Source of the DNA: Marchantia polymorpha subsp. ruderalis
Lineage: Eukaryota > Streptophyta > Marchantiopsida > Marchantiales > Marchantiaceae
Reading direction: 5' to 3'
NCBI GenBank assembly: GCA_037833965.1
Contig: AP031358.1
Span: 12,966,001 to 13,030,000 of the forward strand
DNA: 64,000 bases
A model generated the notes under the pieces. It was not told the DNA's origin and searched no databases. It saw nothing but the letters and a program-made list of their open reading frames with translations. The position numbers were made by a program, and so were the translations under genes. Shown piece after piece: positions 24,351-35,639 of the stretch; within the stretch, counting starts at the first letter, position 1; every line of letters starts with the position of its first letter.

Positions 24351-24787
24351 GCTACGGACGTTGTGATATTATCATTACAGATCTGTACTCATCTAGTAGT
24401 GAAGTTGTTGAAAATAGGATCCAGTACGAAGAATGCTCTCCCGGAGAGCTTGTATAGTAAATTTTAGTTGACACAAGCAATCCAATGAAAACGTTTCAGT
24501 AAAATATCAAGTTACATATGCATGAGTCTCGGCGTACGAATGTTTGATTCGGCTCGGAAGATTGGATTCCTCAACCGAAGGTGTGCCAGTACAAACCGTG
24601 TCATAAATTCCATAACCATACGTAATCATAGAATCATATCTTTTCTTCATATAATCTCCCATAATCTCCCATGATCGCGCACATGCATATGACGTTTTGC
24701 AGATCAACGAGGTATTGCGAAGCAGATCCACCCAGAGCGAACTTTCATGAAAATGAGAAATGACTCTGGTACACAGCAACTTTCTTC

Positions 24788-25012
24788 AGTGCCCAAAGCG
24801 GTGTAGAGACAGCGTAGGTTGCACGCAGACGTGGATAGATCCAAGATTTGCATCGGCTATGAAGTGGTTGTAGATAAAACCAGATATTACAATCATTAGT
24901 GCCCAAAGCGGTGTAGAGATAGCGTAGGTTGCACGCAGACGTGGATAGATCCAAGATTTGCATCGGCTATGAAGTGGTTGTAGATAAAACCAGATATTAC
25001 ATTCATTAGTGC
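24788..25012. repeat. 110-bp tandem duplication
   Basis: The stretch beginning GTGCCCAAAGCGGTGTAGAGA and running through CATCGGCTATGAAGTGG and ACCAGATATTACA occurs twice in tandem, 110 bp apart, with only a few differences (for example GAGACAGCG against GAGATAGCG). Confidence 0.92.
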
Positions 25013-25612
25013 GTGAAAACTTTCAGGCTTCCGGTTGTGAAAAATTCTTGGACTATAAGAATGTACAGGTATTCCATTTTCATTCCAGAGCACAGGACGA
25101 GACCCAAGAGCTTCCGCTCATCGAGATCCCACTCTTCTTACATCATTTCAGTCATTCAACCTAACCGATACAGTGAGACGCAGAGCTGACGCCTCGCTCT
25201 GTCAGTTAGCAGCTCAGGTGGAATCAATCGTCTTCGCCATGAACGGGTCGGCATTTCCACATGGCTCAGGGTTCTCCCAAAACATTTGCATCGGCTATGA
25301 AGTGGTTGTAGATAAAACCAGATATTACAATCATTAGTGCGTGAAAACTTTCAGGCTTCCGGTTGTGAAAAATTCTTGGACTATAAGAATGTACAGGTAT
25401 TCCATTTTCATTCCAGAGCACAGGACGAGACCCAAGATCTTCCGCTCATCGAGATCCCACTCTTCTTACATCATTTCAGTCATTCAACCCAACCGATACA
25501 GTGAGACGCAGAGCTGACGCCTCGCTCTGTCAGTTAGCAGCTCAGGTGGAATCAATCGTCTTCGCCATGAACGGGTCGGCATTTCCACATGGCTCAGGGT
25601 TCTCCCAAAAGC
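24955..25612. repeat. 328-bp tandem duplication
   Basis: The segment from TTTGCATCGGCTATG (about 24957) to GGTTCTCCCAAAA (about 25282) is repeated immediately after it, 328 bp downstream, with very few differences. CATCGGCTATG therefore occurs three times, at 24851, 24961 and 25289. The near-identity points to recent duplication by unequal exchange or replication slippage. Confidence 0.92.
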
Positions 25613-25813
25613 TTGACATTGTGGGCGTGACCAGAGGAGATTCAAAGTTCAACGTCCTTCGCATGGCCGTTCCGGGCAAGAGAAACGCTCCATGGGTTTG
25701 GGGTTTAGCCTCCAACCACGAGAGAAGTTTCAGATTATTCAAGTGCCTGCCGATGGATGGAGGGAGGAGCTGCAACTCCTCTACATCAAGAAGGTGATGG
25801 TGTTGTAGATGCA

Positions 25814-25915
25814 GATGCACGTGAAGCACAGTTACCTGCGGATATTGGGCTTCAAGCCACGTTGGTGTTGCTCGAGGAAATCAAGCAGGGTGGCGTTGTG
25901 GATTATTCGCATCAA
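25814..25915 (+). pseudogene. RCL1-like (RNA 3'-phosphate cyclase-like protein) fragment
   Basis: About 34 residues read DADAREAQLPADIG..., then LLEEIKQGGVVDYSHQ. This resembles the C-terminal part of RCL1 around PE-x-x-G...LLEEI-x-x-GGVVDSTHQ. RCL1 is a nucleolar protein needed for 18S rRNA processing. The similarity stops at SHQ, where CAAGTGCTG could be an old donor, and the frame runs on to a stop at 26045-26047 without family similarity. The ORF to the left (25501-25797) is in another frame and is not recognised. No catalytic-domain exons are nearby, so this is at most a fragment. Confidence 0.5.
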
Positions 25916-26047
25916 GTGCTGAGAATTTGTTCCAGTAAGCATTCCATCCCTCTGAAGTTGCAGCCATTGTTTCTAGAAGCTAACCGATTTCGCTTTACTC
26001 CCGAGCTACTTCAGTGCATCGATTTCAGTGGGATGGCAGCTGATTAA

Positions 26048-28235
26048 CAGTTCTCGAAGTTTATTATACGTACTCCGATTGCTCCGTCGATAAATCTTAA
26101 TTCTATAAAAGAAGATGAGTCACACTCCATTTTTCGTATATGACCGAGGTGCCGTTGTCAATATATTCAAGCTGCCCTTGAAAACAGCTATTCAGCGGGG
26201 GCATTCTTCTCAGAACCACAACCTTTTCACGTTTGGCTTTCGCTCTTGCTGACTTCAGAAGTCGCTTCTCCTCGGATGCCCTTGGCTTCTACATCATCGT
26301 CTGCTATTTTCAAGTCAAGACGGAAGGTAGAAGCGAGAGTTAGGAGGAGCTGGCTTCATAATCTCAGAAACCCATTTTACAGCTGAGAACTAGTCGCACA
26401 GTGAATCTCCGGCAGCTCTGTTGGACCAGTTTGGAGTTTATGATGTCGGATGTTGCATCAAAACAAAACCCTTGGGTTCCCACAGCTGGCTCCCAGTAAG
26501 TAGGGACAATGCCATGTCTTTAACAACATAAGCAGACTGTGGTAACAAATTCCTCTCCAACCGAACACTTTACGAAATTTGCTACATATCCTAAGCCATA
26601 GTGTATCCATAATACATCCGCCATCGCTAAAACGTCGTCTCATCCTCCCGTTCCGCCTGTTTTCTCTCCCGGGTTTGGCTGGCATCCAGATCCCCAACAG
26701 TGGTTGATTATGCTCTCTCTACGATTCGGAAGGTTTGGACATCCTGTTTAGAATGTCTCCCAGCCTTTTCCTCCTCCTCCTCCCAATGCTGCTGCTGCCT
26801 CCTCGAGCCTCCAGGCCCCGGTGACTCATCTTCTAGAGCACCTCCATCATCCGACCCATTCCTAATCTCGAGAAGGACCTCCATCGAAGGCTCAGAGGTT
26901 CCTGTACTTTGCACGTCCACACAGCTGATTCTTGACAGATGTAAAGAACTTGTGTAGCTGTCCACCTTATACTGCTTGAGAATAGTTCGGTTCCCAGAAT
27001 TGAAAGTAGTATGATTTGGCCATGAATACATTCACAAATCGTATTCTCTAGGTTCCAACTCCATGCCATACAACTTACTTACAACTAAATTTTCATTCCA
27101 CTTGAAAACAATGATCATCAGAATTGCTTTCACACTGCTTCATTATAGTCTTCGATTTGTATGTACTTAGGTCTCAGCTCTAGCCTCAAACCTGTTGGTA
27201 ATTCTTCCTGTGATGTATCAGCCGTCATAGACGGTCAATTCCCTGAAGGAGTGTTACAGAACAAATGCAAATTCGAGTGCAAGGTGGGACGAAGCTGCAA
27301 AATCTTGAGGACAATTACAGAAACGATAGACTGCTTGGTCGATTGTTCAGTATGATGTCCCTTAAACGCATAGTTTCTAGTGAAGATTCTTCAGAGAGAT
27401 GTCAAAGCTATGACTCTTGCCACTCTTGGAGTTTCATACACCTGATGACGATGGATCTTTTCCTGTCATGACTCGGAAGAGGAAGAGAATATTAGGATTC
27501 TCCTACCGACGTGATGTCCATGCTCGTGATCAGCCGGAGGCAATCTATAATGGTGAACCTATATGGGAGTTTCGGGGGGCCGGGGCGGGCTTGGGTAGAG
27601 CAGGGATGGTAGGTCTGTGAAGATAAATTCTCGTCATTCGATTGATCTCGGCAGTTGCTCTCGGTCCTGTCACGAGAGCTCCTCTGGTAGTGAAGGTTTG
27701 ATTGGACTTTCTGAAACAAGATATCGTAAGTTTGCTGTTTTTGAGAAAGTGCGGTTGCAGCGATATCCGATGCAAAAGTCCATAAATATCACGGAGAGGC
27801 TGCAGCACTGTTATCCATCTTGGTCTGATCAGTCATCGTGTGTTTTGCACATCTCTGGTCATTTTCGGGCAGTTTTTCAGGACAAATTCAAGGCTGTGTC
27901 AGGACCCATGTGACGTTGACAAAGGAAGGCTTGTGGTAGCTGTAATAAGTTCATCTCTGTTTTCATGCTCTGCACTGAAGCTTGGCTCTTCTTCGTGCGG
28001 AGCAATGGTTGATAGAAGTAGACAACATCAAATTTTGCACTCATCAGTCTGAACGATCAGATACAAGAGCATATTCTAATGATACAAGAGCATATTCTAA
28101 TGATACAAGAGCAGAGCATATTCTAATGATGTATCTCTCTTGCCTTGCTTTCCCCGACCCTCACAAACTTTTTCTATCTGCACTTGCCGTTACAATTAGC
28201 ATTCTCATGGACATCTACAATCTACATAGTAAGAT
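26048..28235. other. Unassigned sequence with scattered coding-like scraps
   Basis: Minus strand at about 26190-26280 reads a basic helical stretch (SEEKRLLKSARAKAKREK). Minus 26708-27031 is a 107-codon ORF with an acidic EEEEE run. Neither has a family match, a start context or a splice partner that I can support. Plus-strand ORFs at 27161-27913 are short and overlapping. A 21-bp unit repeated three times lies at 28060-28127. Confidence 0.35.
28060..28127. repeat. 21-bp tandem repeat, three units
   Basis: GATACAAGAGC followed by ATATTCTAAT occurs at 28060, 28081 and 28102. The last unit has an extra 5-bp AGAGC-type insertion. Confidence 0.92.
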
Positions 28236-28570
28236 ATAGCTTCTGAAGAAGACGAAACTGAATGTTTGACGTTTTCGTTTAAAATACATCCAAGCAGAAT
28301 GCTCTATTCACCATCAAGAAAAAATAGCCGCCTACAATTACTCATTAGTTTTCATAAAATATTTTATAAAACGAAGATTCATGCCATTTCGTGCATGGAC
28401 ATAGATATTTGGTTCATCTACGTGATTGATGGGCATCAATGAGTTAGATTGTGCACTATGGGCTGGGACTCGGTTTCTTAAGAAAGAAGGAAGATCAGAT
28501 TCCACGACAGCTAAACTTCTTTCAACCGTCTACATTATTGTTGGTACACAGGAGACAAAAGAGCATTCAC

Positions 28571-28577
28571 TATATAA
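28571..28577 (+). promoter_or_regulatory. TATA box of the small secreted-protein gene
   Basis: TATATAA lies about 110 bp upstream of the start codon. The aligned position of decayed copy 3 retains CTATATAT (about 30881), and copy 2 has a degraded version. Confidence 0.55.
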
Positions 28578-28686
28578 TCCATTGAATCCCCCTTATGTTT
28601 CACCATCGCCCACAGGCATTCGACTCAGAAGCACATTCAGCAGACAATCAGTGCTCTCAATTGTATCCGCATCCGCAATTCGAGCT

Positions 28687-29464
28687 ATGATGACAAAAAC
28701 TACCCTTCTTCTAGTGGCAACTTTAGTTATTGTGGTCGCAGCAAGGAGCCCAGTGGCTGCCCAACCCCCACCAGCGGAAGCGAAGGCAGTCATCACAGTC
28801 ACCAATCTTAGCCCCGTTGAAGTTCTACTCTTCCAGATTCTGGCCGGCAAATTGAACCCGATGGACACAGTCCCCGCCAACACTAGCCAGTTCATGATCC
28901 GAAACTTTCAGGCCGTCGACGGCCAAGTAGACTTGCTTGTGCAGAGCACGGCGCTCGGTGTCACATCGCAAGTGGGACGAGTGCTCACTCTTTCGAATGT
29001 GACCAACATTGTCGTCCGTGTAAACTCAGCCGCAACTGGTCTCGTCGCGACCATCACCGGCTTGCTTAACGGTCCAGTATCAGTGGCACTGGACCTCATC
29101 TTCGACACTATTGTCGGGGCTCTTACCTCCACTTCTGTGAGTATCTTGAAAACTCTCATTCGGATATTTTGCCCACATCTGCAATTTCCATCACCACAAG
29201 TTTTGACTCAGGCATAATCATATCTGATTTCTATTCGACACCCGGCTTCAGGGTATGACTTTAGAGCTGCCGTTATTGGTAACATAAACTACTGCGCTTT
29301 GAGCATGAACGAGATCATGCGTTTGATATCTTTCGCTCGGTATCGAATAAAAGGAATCTTGTGTGAAATTGTTGCACAAAATGAACCGTACCTATCTGGG
29401 ATTTTATTTTACATGTATCTTCACTGTACTAATACTTGTGATGGCCTTCTTGCAGTCTCCATAG
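28687..29464 (+). CDS. Small secreted protein of unknown family (intact copy of a local trio)
   Basis: Exon 1 28687-29136 ends at a GTGAGT donor. Exon 2 29456-29464 follows a TTCTTGCAG acceptor and adds only Ser-Pro-stop, giving 152 residues. The signal peptide is MMTKTTLLLVATLVIVVAA and cleavage is likely after VAAQ. The mature ~125 residues are rich in V, L, T and N, contain no Cys, and have a periodic hydrophobic pattern (VITVTNLSPVEVLLF, VVRVNSAATGLVATITGLL) that suggests beta strands or an amphipathic surface-active protein. I do not recognise a domain. The ORF extends upstream to 28426, but the TATA position and signal peptide favour 28687. The exon 2 boundary is supported by decayed copy 3, which keeps the same acceptor and CCATAG. 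Confidence 0.65.
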
Positions 29465-29811
29465 AGGTGATCAATACCGCAACAAAATTATATGGAAGAT
29501 GCTGGACGAGCACCTGAACGTTATCACAGTTTAGTGATCAGTGTTCGTCTGGAAAGCTGTGAGAGACCTCAATGTCAATGTCTAAATGAAATAGGAGATT
29601 AACCAAGTCATGATTACGGGAATAATCAGGAGACTTCCCTGTCAATGCTCTGCCATCGAGCATATATGCTGAAAAAAAACCGCATTTGAGTTAAGAATCC
29701 TCTTATCTGGTTTGGATGGGGAACTTGGAACCCCAATTACTCTACAGTTTTGCGTACTCTCGGCCTGAACATGAGTATCTATTGTTCAAGGTAAAACTTA
29801 TCCAAAAGTGT

Positions 29812-29817
29812 AATAAA
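29812..29817 (+). terminator. Possible polyadenylation signal
   Basis: AATAAA about 350 bp after the predicted stop of the small secreted-protein gene. Use is inferred from position only. Confidence 0.25.
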
Positions 29818-29969
29818 GTCTCATCCGAAGACTTCGGTACTTAGTGCGAGAAACGGAAACTAAATCAGAATTTACAACATTTGTTCCACTTTGACACTCC
29901 TTGACACACTAAAAGTAGGGGCATTTAAGACATAAGGACAGTGATATTCTAACTTTTACATCTTCGATT

Positions 29970-30627
29970 CCGAAGAAGACGAAAGTCAAGCACTAACGTG
30001 TATAGTTGAACTAGATTCTCATCGTCAAAGTTTCATTTACCATCAGGATCAGTTAGTAGAGGAAAAATACTCATCAGCTTTCATATGTTTAGATAGATTC
30101 ATGGACATTTTGCATAGGACAAAATCAGCACTGTTAGTTGTTTGTCGTTTCATGTCAACTTTGGAGATTAAAGGGCAGAAGTGCACATTCCTCGAACTTG
30201 CAAAAAACATTGGTTCGTCTACGTGATTTACGTGCATGAGCTAGAGCGTGCAGCGTGGGCTGGGACTCGGTTTCTGAAGAGAGAAGGAAGACTCAAATCC
30301 ACGACACCTGAAGCTCTTCCAACCGCCTGCTTTATTGTTGGTAAATAAAGAGCAAGTACGCACTTATTATTTGATACACTGGATCCCACTTCTCTTTCAC
30401 CATCGCTCACATTTATTCGACTCAGAAGCTCATTCAGCATAATATCAGTGCTCTCATTTGTGTCCGCAGCTGCAGCCATGGTCACCAAGTCTACCGTCCT
30501 CTTGCTCCCAACTTTGGCTGTCATCCTCGCAGCATGGAGCCCAGTGTCTGCCCAATCTCCAATAGTAGAAGCGAAGGCAGTTATTACAATCACCAGTATT
30601 TGCCCCGTTGAAGTTCTGATTTTGTGA
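29970..30627 (+). pseudogene. Truncated second copy of the small secreted-protein gene
   Basis: The upstream region matches that of the intact copy (GGGCTGGGACTCGGTTTCT, CATTCGACTCAGAAGC-like words), so promoter and gene were duplicated together. The ATG at 30478 opens MVTKSTVLLLPTLAVILAAWSPVSAQ, a good signal peptide, then AKAVITIT and PVEVL as in the intact copy. It stops at 30625-30627 after 49 codons, just where similarity to the intact copy ends. The break looks like a deletion or insertion junction. Confidence 0.75.
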
Positions 30628-30812
30628 ACGAAATATATAGGACCATATTTAATGTGAAAAGAAATATTTAGCTCGAAATTGAATGTAATACAGAAGATAT
30701 TTGATAACCTCACTGGAAGGTTTTACATGGCACTTGATGTGGCAGACATTTTTGGCCACGAGCTGCCGGTCATGCAGATCATGGGTTCAGACTGCATCAG
30801 TGGAAGAAACAA

Positions 30813-30860
30813 TTCTGAAGGGACAATAATGGAGAGACCTCCATTATTGTCCCTCCAGAA
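30813..30860. repeat. Near-perfect 22-bp-arm hairpin with 4-nt loop
   Basis: Arms 30819-30834 and 30839-30854 are perfect 16-bp complements around the loop AGAC. After one A/C mismatch a further 5 bp pair (30813-30817 with 30856-30860). It sits at the junction between copies 2 and 3 of the secreted-protein family. Confidence 0.92.
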
Positions 30861-30979
30861 GAAACACAAATCGGCTTCACTATATATTGTACTGGCTTCT
30901 CAACATCGTTCCATCAAGATTCGTTACCTTCCAGATCTTAATGTCACGCAGAATCTCACTTTTCTCACTTTTCTAACTT

Positions 30980-31720
30980 GTTTCCGCAGCTGCAGCGAGA
31001 ATGACCAGACTCCCGTCCTTCTAGTCGCAGCATTTGCTGTTGTCCTCGCAGCATGGAGCCCAGTGGCTGCCCAACCCCGCCTGCACAAGCGACGGCAATA
31101 ATCACAGTCACCGATCTTAGCCCCGTAGAAATTTTTCGATCTTCTAGATTATGAACCACATTTCAGATTGCATCTGCTCGACCATTCCCCGCCAACGCTG
31201 GCCAGGTCGTCTATAGCCAAGTAGAGTTGCTTATGCAGAGCACGGTATCACATCTCAAGTGGGACGAGTAGTCATGACCATTATTGTCATCAGTGCGACC
31301 TCAGCTGCAACAATATTGGTCGCCACCATCACGGGCTTCTGAACGGTCCAGTGTCAGTTGTACTGAAATCATCTTCACAACTGCTGTCAAAGCTCTTCTC
31401 TAAATCGTTGTGAGTATCCTTCAATATCTGAAATTTGAGCTCTGGACTGAGCTTTCGCATTGCCATCATGACTTGTGATGATGGACAATCTACAATCACT
31501 CAGACAATTTATTTCTTTTCCCTTTCCCTTTCCCTTTAGCTATCTTTATTGGATAACATGCATCCAACTTTAAGGAGATCCTGATTTCTATATCTGGACC
31601 TCAATTTTGAATGAAGAATATGTGGATTTGATTTGAGATCTTCATTCACTGCACTAGTACTTGTGATAAGCGTCTTTCAGTTTCCATAGAGGTGATCAAT
31701 GCTATGAATAACTTATAAGC
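30980..31720 (+). pseudogene. Frameshifted third copy of the small secreted-protein gene
   Basis: The start region (ATG at about 31000) aligns with the intact copy, but small deletions shift the frame within ten codons (an early TAG after CCGTCCTTC). Later blocks are still recognisable in different frames: GCATGGAGCCCAGTGGCTGC, CACAGTCACCGATCTTAGCC, CAAGTAGAGTTGCTTATGCA and CACCATCACGGGCTTCTGAA. The GTGAGTATC donor (about 31409) and the CAG-TTTCCATAGAGGTGATC acceptor region are retained, which confirms the two-exon structure of the family. Confidence 0.8.
31516..31537. repeat. (CCCTTT)n short tandem repeat
   Basis: Four TTTCCC-type hexamers in tandem on the plus strand. Confidence 0.85.
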
Positions 31721-32182
31721 ACGATGCTGGACGAATAAGCAAACGGAATCGCAATCAGTATGTGAGGTAAATTGTGAGAGACCTGAACGTCCATGAGCTT
31801 AATTTGTCTTTGTAACATATCAACCGGGAATATTTGGAGGCAATACACATCCTGCATTCACCGTTGAGGGAGCTCTTGAATTCTGCTCTCCGTTTAATAA
31901 CGTCGGGGCAGATCAACGCCCAATTTCATCATGAATAGAACGGAATGAGATTGGATCGCATTGCTCAAGCTTTCAATGTAAACGAAAAGAACATAACATC
32001 ACAACTACGATAGTCCCATGAAATTGTTAGATACATAGAGTTAGGTATCTTCAAAAAAAGATTATTATATTTCAGTCAGATTAGACGGATTGGATTCAAA
32101 AAGGGCAGTCGCAAACCCGCTTTAATCACCTGAATCATTATTAACTTACTTTTCAATTGGCTTCTTCCTCCTACACTTCAAA

Positions 32183-33236
32183 CTCCCAGCTTTTGCCAAA
32201 TCTATGTTCACTTTTCAAGCGGACGGTACTGCCTTCAGTGTTGGCATAGAGAGCTCCCTTTCTTCGATTACGAGCATGTTAGTTTAGTACCAACACTGCA
32301 TCAAATCAGGATCTTTCTGAAGAAACTAAGGTTACCTGAGGTTGTGTTAGCTATGTCTACTGAAGGGTGTAACCTATAAATACGAGACTGAAATATGAGG
32401 CTCATGGTAAAAGTGGACCATCAGAAGACATAAGAATTAATTTCAGAAGACATCAATGTTCACGGTGCAAAGAAGCTTTGAGCAGCTACGCAGAAGTCTT
32501 CATGTAATGCTGATTTCTTTCGCATCTTACCAAAGATAACCATATAATCTTTCTCTCCACATAATTATCAATCTTTCGAAGAAAAATATGTATCATCAAG
32601 CGAATAAAGAGATTAACTTATAAGTTTTCGGAAAATATTTACAAAGCCACAGTCCTCGGGTTTCCAGAAACTGCTCTCACCCCGTATCTTCAAGAGCGGG
32701 GCAGCCTGCTTGACAAATGCATCGACGATGAAAGGTTGCGGATTGCTCAAATCATCAAAATATGAAAATTATGAATGAAACGTCTGGGGAGAAGTCAGCG
32801 GCACAATCGATGTTAATGGGGCAGACCTCTTCCAAGCCGCAAATGTGATGTTATCGTCGGTTAGAGGTTATATCTTGTAAGATGCGAAAGAAATCAGCAT
32901 TACATTAACATTATTGCATAGCTGCTCAAAACTTAATACACCGTGAACATTGTTGTCTTGTGAATTTTATGTTTTCTGATAGTCCACTTTTACCATGAGA
33001 CTCATATTTCAATCCTTCAAATTCTTTCTAGCTTACAACCTTGAGTAGCTTATAACCTTCCGAACAACCTAACTAGCTAACACAACGTCAGCTAGTTAGG
33101 TTGTTCGGAAAGGTCTTGAGTGCATGCAGCGTTGGTCCTAAAATAACGAAGAAAGGGAGGGCCCTGCGCATGCCAACATTGAAGGCACTACCGTCCGCTT
33201 GGAAAGCGAACAACGCTGTGGCCAAAAGCTGGGACT
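32183..33236. mobile_element. Foldback-type element with ~360-bp imperfect inverted arms
   Basis: The left arm (about 32183-32541) and the reverse complement of the right arm (about 32866-33236) align almost throughout: CAGCTTTTG, AAGCGGACGGTA, TTGGCAT, CTCATGGTAAAAGTGGAC, ATGTTCACGGTG, and ATGTAATGCTGATTTCTTTC next to the centre. The ~325-bp middle has no ORF. No transposase is present. This is the structure of a foldback or large MITE-like element, or of an inverted duplication that could give hairpin RNA. I could not establish a target-site duplication by eye. Confidence 0.75.
33058..33110. repeat. Perfect 21-bp hairpin inside the right foldback arm
   Basis: Arms 33058-33078 and 33090-33110 are exact complements around an 11-nt loop. 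The left foldback arm has no counterpart, so this hairpin was gained in one arm only. Confidence 0.92.
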
Positions 33237-33239
33237 CAG

Positions 33240-34890
33240 AATTGTGGTAAGAATAAGACAAGTGAAATTTAAGTTCATAAGGATTCAGGAGGTGAGTACA
33301 GCGGGTTTGCGACTGCCTTTTTTTTAACCAAGCTGTCTATTATGAAATATTTGACCCGAAATCTCCAACTGAAATAATCCTAGTTCTATTTCCGGAACAA
33401 TTTCATCGCACTTCACAGATTCTCTAATCATGTTTGTGATGTTATTCACTTTTCGCTTAGAGACAATAAAGGACGACGGTGACATCAGAGCTTCAAAGAA
33501 AAAACTGAAGAAGCCAATACCATGAGAAAGTCCAGTAGATTTCTTCTTCTTCATGTTTCTTCGTATAAAATCATGAATTTTTTTGGTTGCTGGAGAAAAT
33601 TCGAAGTAAAATGATGGAGGCTTAAGCACCAGAGAAAATTTCAATAAGATCAATGAGATCGAGAGAGTGATAGGCGATCTCCACATCTGAGGAATTATTG
33701 AAGTCTCAACGTTATTTCTTTTATTTCTTCAAGTCTGATGTGTACAATAATAATAAATATCAATACACCGTGCCTTGCGCACGCGGGAACGCACACAAAA
33801 GGAACAGAGCTTTAAACTCATAATAGGTCTGTTGTAGACTCTGGTTTCGAACAAATTCCGGCAGAAAGTGACACTGAATTTTTTCACTTTTTATTGAGGT
33901 CTAGATAAATTTTTATCATCAGGCCAAGTCTGACAGATCGAAAGCTCTGTTTGACTAACTCCTTATCATCAGGACATAGCCAAGATTTCTTACAAACCCG
34001 CGAAGACCTTCCCGACTGACGGTCCAGTAGGGTTATGCAGGTTGATTATGATGGGGAGAAACTCGATAGACAAAATAATTTAGACTCTTTCCTTTCCATA
34101 CAAACAATTAATGGATCTTGTTAGGCACGAGATTCGCTTGTACGACGAACCACATGAACTGATGGTAAGGCCAGATGTCCTTCAAGCCGTAATTTCTCCT
34201 CACTTGAGAGTTGTGCACAGATTGACATCTGACGTGCATTATGTCGGTGGAAATCTCATTCAAAACAAGGGCCATGAGAGATTTGTTGGTTTCATCTTGA
34301 GAAGGGATCAACTGGCCTTGGAAGCAATTTTTGGAAGCAACACGATCTTGGAAGCAAGAGGTACTCTTTCCTTGAGAAACTCGAAATCAAACCTTGTGTG
34401 GTAATCCCACCTTTCAGAATTTGGTGCGAGCGATTTAAGACGTTCATCATCTGGATACATACATAAGAAAATCAGGTTTAGCCACTTCATACATCTACAA
34501 TTTACCATTCCATCCATGGTTGAAGAAGATTCCCTTCGACCGTGATGCACAGTCTTAGTCTAGTTATCAAACAAAAAGTTTAGAACCTGGAAATCAATGT
34601 GGACACAAGACCACTGGAGAGACTTAGTGACGTGAGTGATGTTGTGGTGGTGAATTTTCTCAAGTCGTGTTCTAGACTATGAGCAAGCTTGAAAAGAATT
34701 TTTCAATTGATATAGAAAATCTGAAAATATTGAGATAAGACTCACGGATATGACTCGTGTGGCCCTCCTCAGGTGATAGATAGTCAAAATATAAGATGAA
34801 ACCGTATGACAGAGGTTTGACATGGTTTTGAGTAAAGGGCCACAACTTCCTTTCTCAAGCCCTCCCAATAGCCAATCACGTAGTTTACTC
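33240..34890. other. No supported gene
   Basis: A 120-codon minus ORF (33324-33686) and a 97-codon plus ORF (34111-34404) are open, and the latter has protein-like composition, but neither has a recognised domain or promoter. The minus ORF at 34677-34976 overlaps the secreted-protein candidate in another frame. Confidence 0.35.
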
Positions 34891-34891
34891 G

Positions 34892-35176
34892 CTAATCGCT
34901 CTTGTTGTGGCATGAAATCAGCTCCCATATGCACCTTGAACTCTCTTTTGTTCGACACTCTGAAACATGGCTCCATTTTGCAAAAAGTAGATGCGTGTCA
35001 TCCACATCTTCCGTGAGAATCTCGTAAGCACGACGCTCATTCTGGAACAATGAAACTGCAGAAGAACTCTGCTTGTGTTGCTCAGCGCCTGTACAGTGTC
35101 CACGAGTTTTGAAACACAGACCTTGAGCAAAAACTGCCAACACTGCGAAGATACATGACCGAATATTCATTGTCAT
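34892..35176 (-). CDS. Candidate small cysteine-containing secreted protein
   Basis: The minus-strand ATG at 35176 opens MTMNIRSCIFAVLAVFAQG, a credible signal peptide, followed by about 75 residues with five Cys (GLC, GHC, SEC, SRC, ISC) and a stop at 34892; the total is 94 residues. A minus-strand TATATATA run at about 35301-35311 is at core-promoter distance. Against it: the frame is open further upstream (to 35263), other frames are open too, and no family is recognised. Treat it as a weak candidate. Confidence 0.25.
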   Translation of the reverse strand: MTMNIRSCIFAVLAVFAQGLCFKTRGHCTGAEQHKQSSSAVSLFQNERRAYEILTEDVDDTHLLFAKWSHVSECRTKESSRCIWELISCHNKSD

Positions 35177-35595
35177 TTTTTGTAACTGACAATATGTAAT
35201 GAGTGGTATTGAGTAACACAGGAAAAAAACAGAAGTACCAAGAAATGACTGTGACTGAATCAAGCAACCTTTGAGTCTGGCCCTACAGCAAGACTACTCT
35301 TACATATATATACGTTTCATCCAAACTCTACCTCTTCAGGCCTGTAAACCAGAGGAGATTTGAGGATCTCGTTCATGAGGTGGTTCCAACTATTCAAACT
35401 CTCCCTCAGAAAAATAAACTTGAGTAGGTTTTCTTTCATCCAAGGATCCCATCAACTTAAGTTTGAGTTCAATCACAACACACACACAACCTTTCCCATG
35501 CACTAACAACCCAATTGTGGAAAGCAATTGCAACAATCAGAATTCCACTTCATCGGTGATAGTTTGATCGACCCCGAATCTTAGGACCATTACTA

Positions 35596-35626
35596 GCACT
35601 AGAAGTATCTAAGATACTTCTAGTGC
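35596..35626. repeat. 31-bp perfect palindrome
   Basis: Arms 35596-35610 and 35612-35626 are exact 15-bp complements with a single central A. Confidence 0.93.
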
Positions 35627-35639
35627 GAGTGAATTTCTT

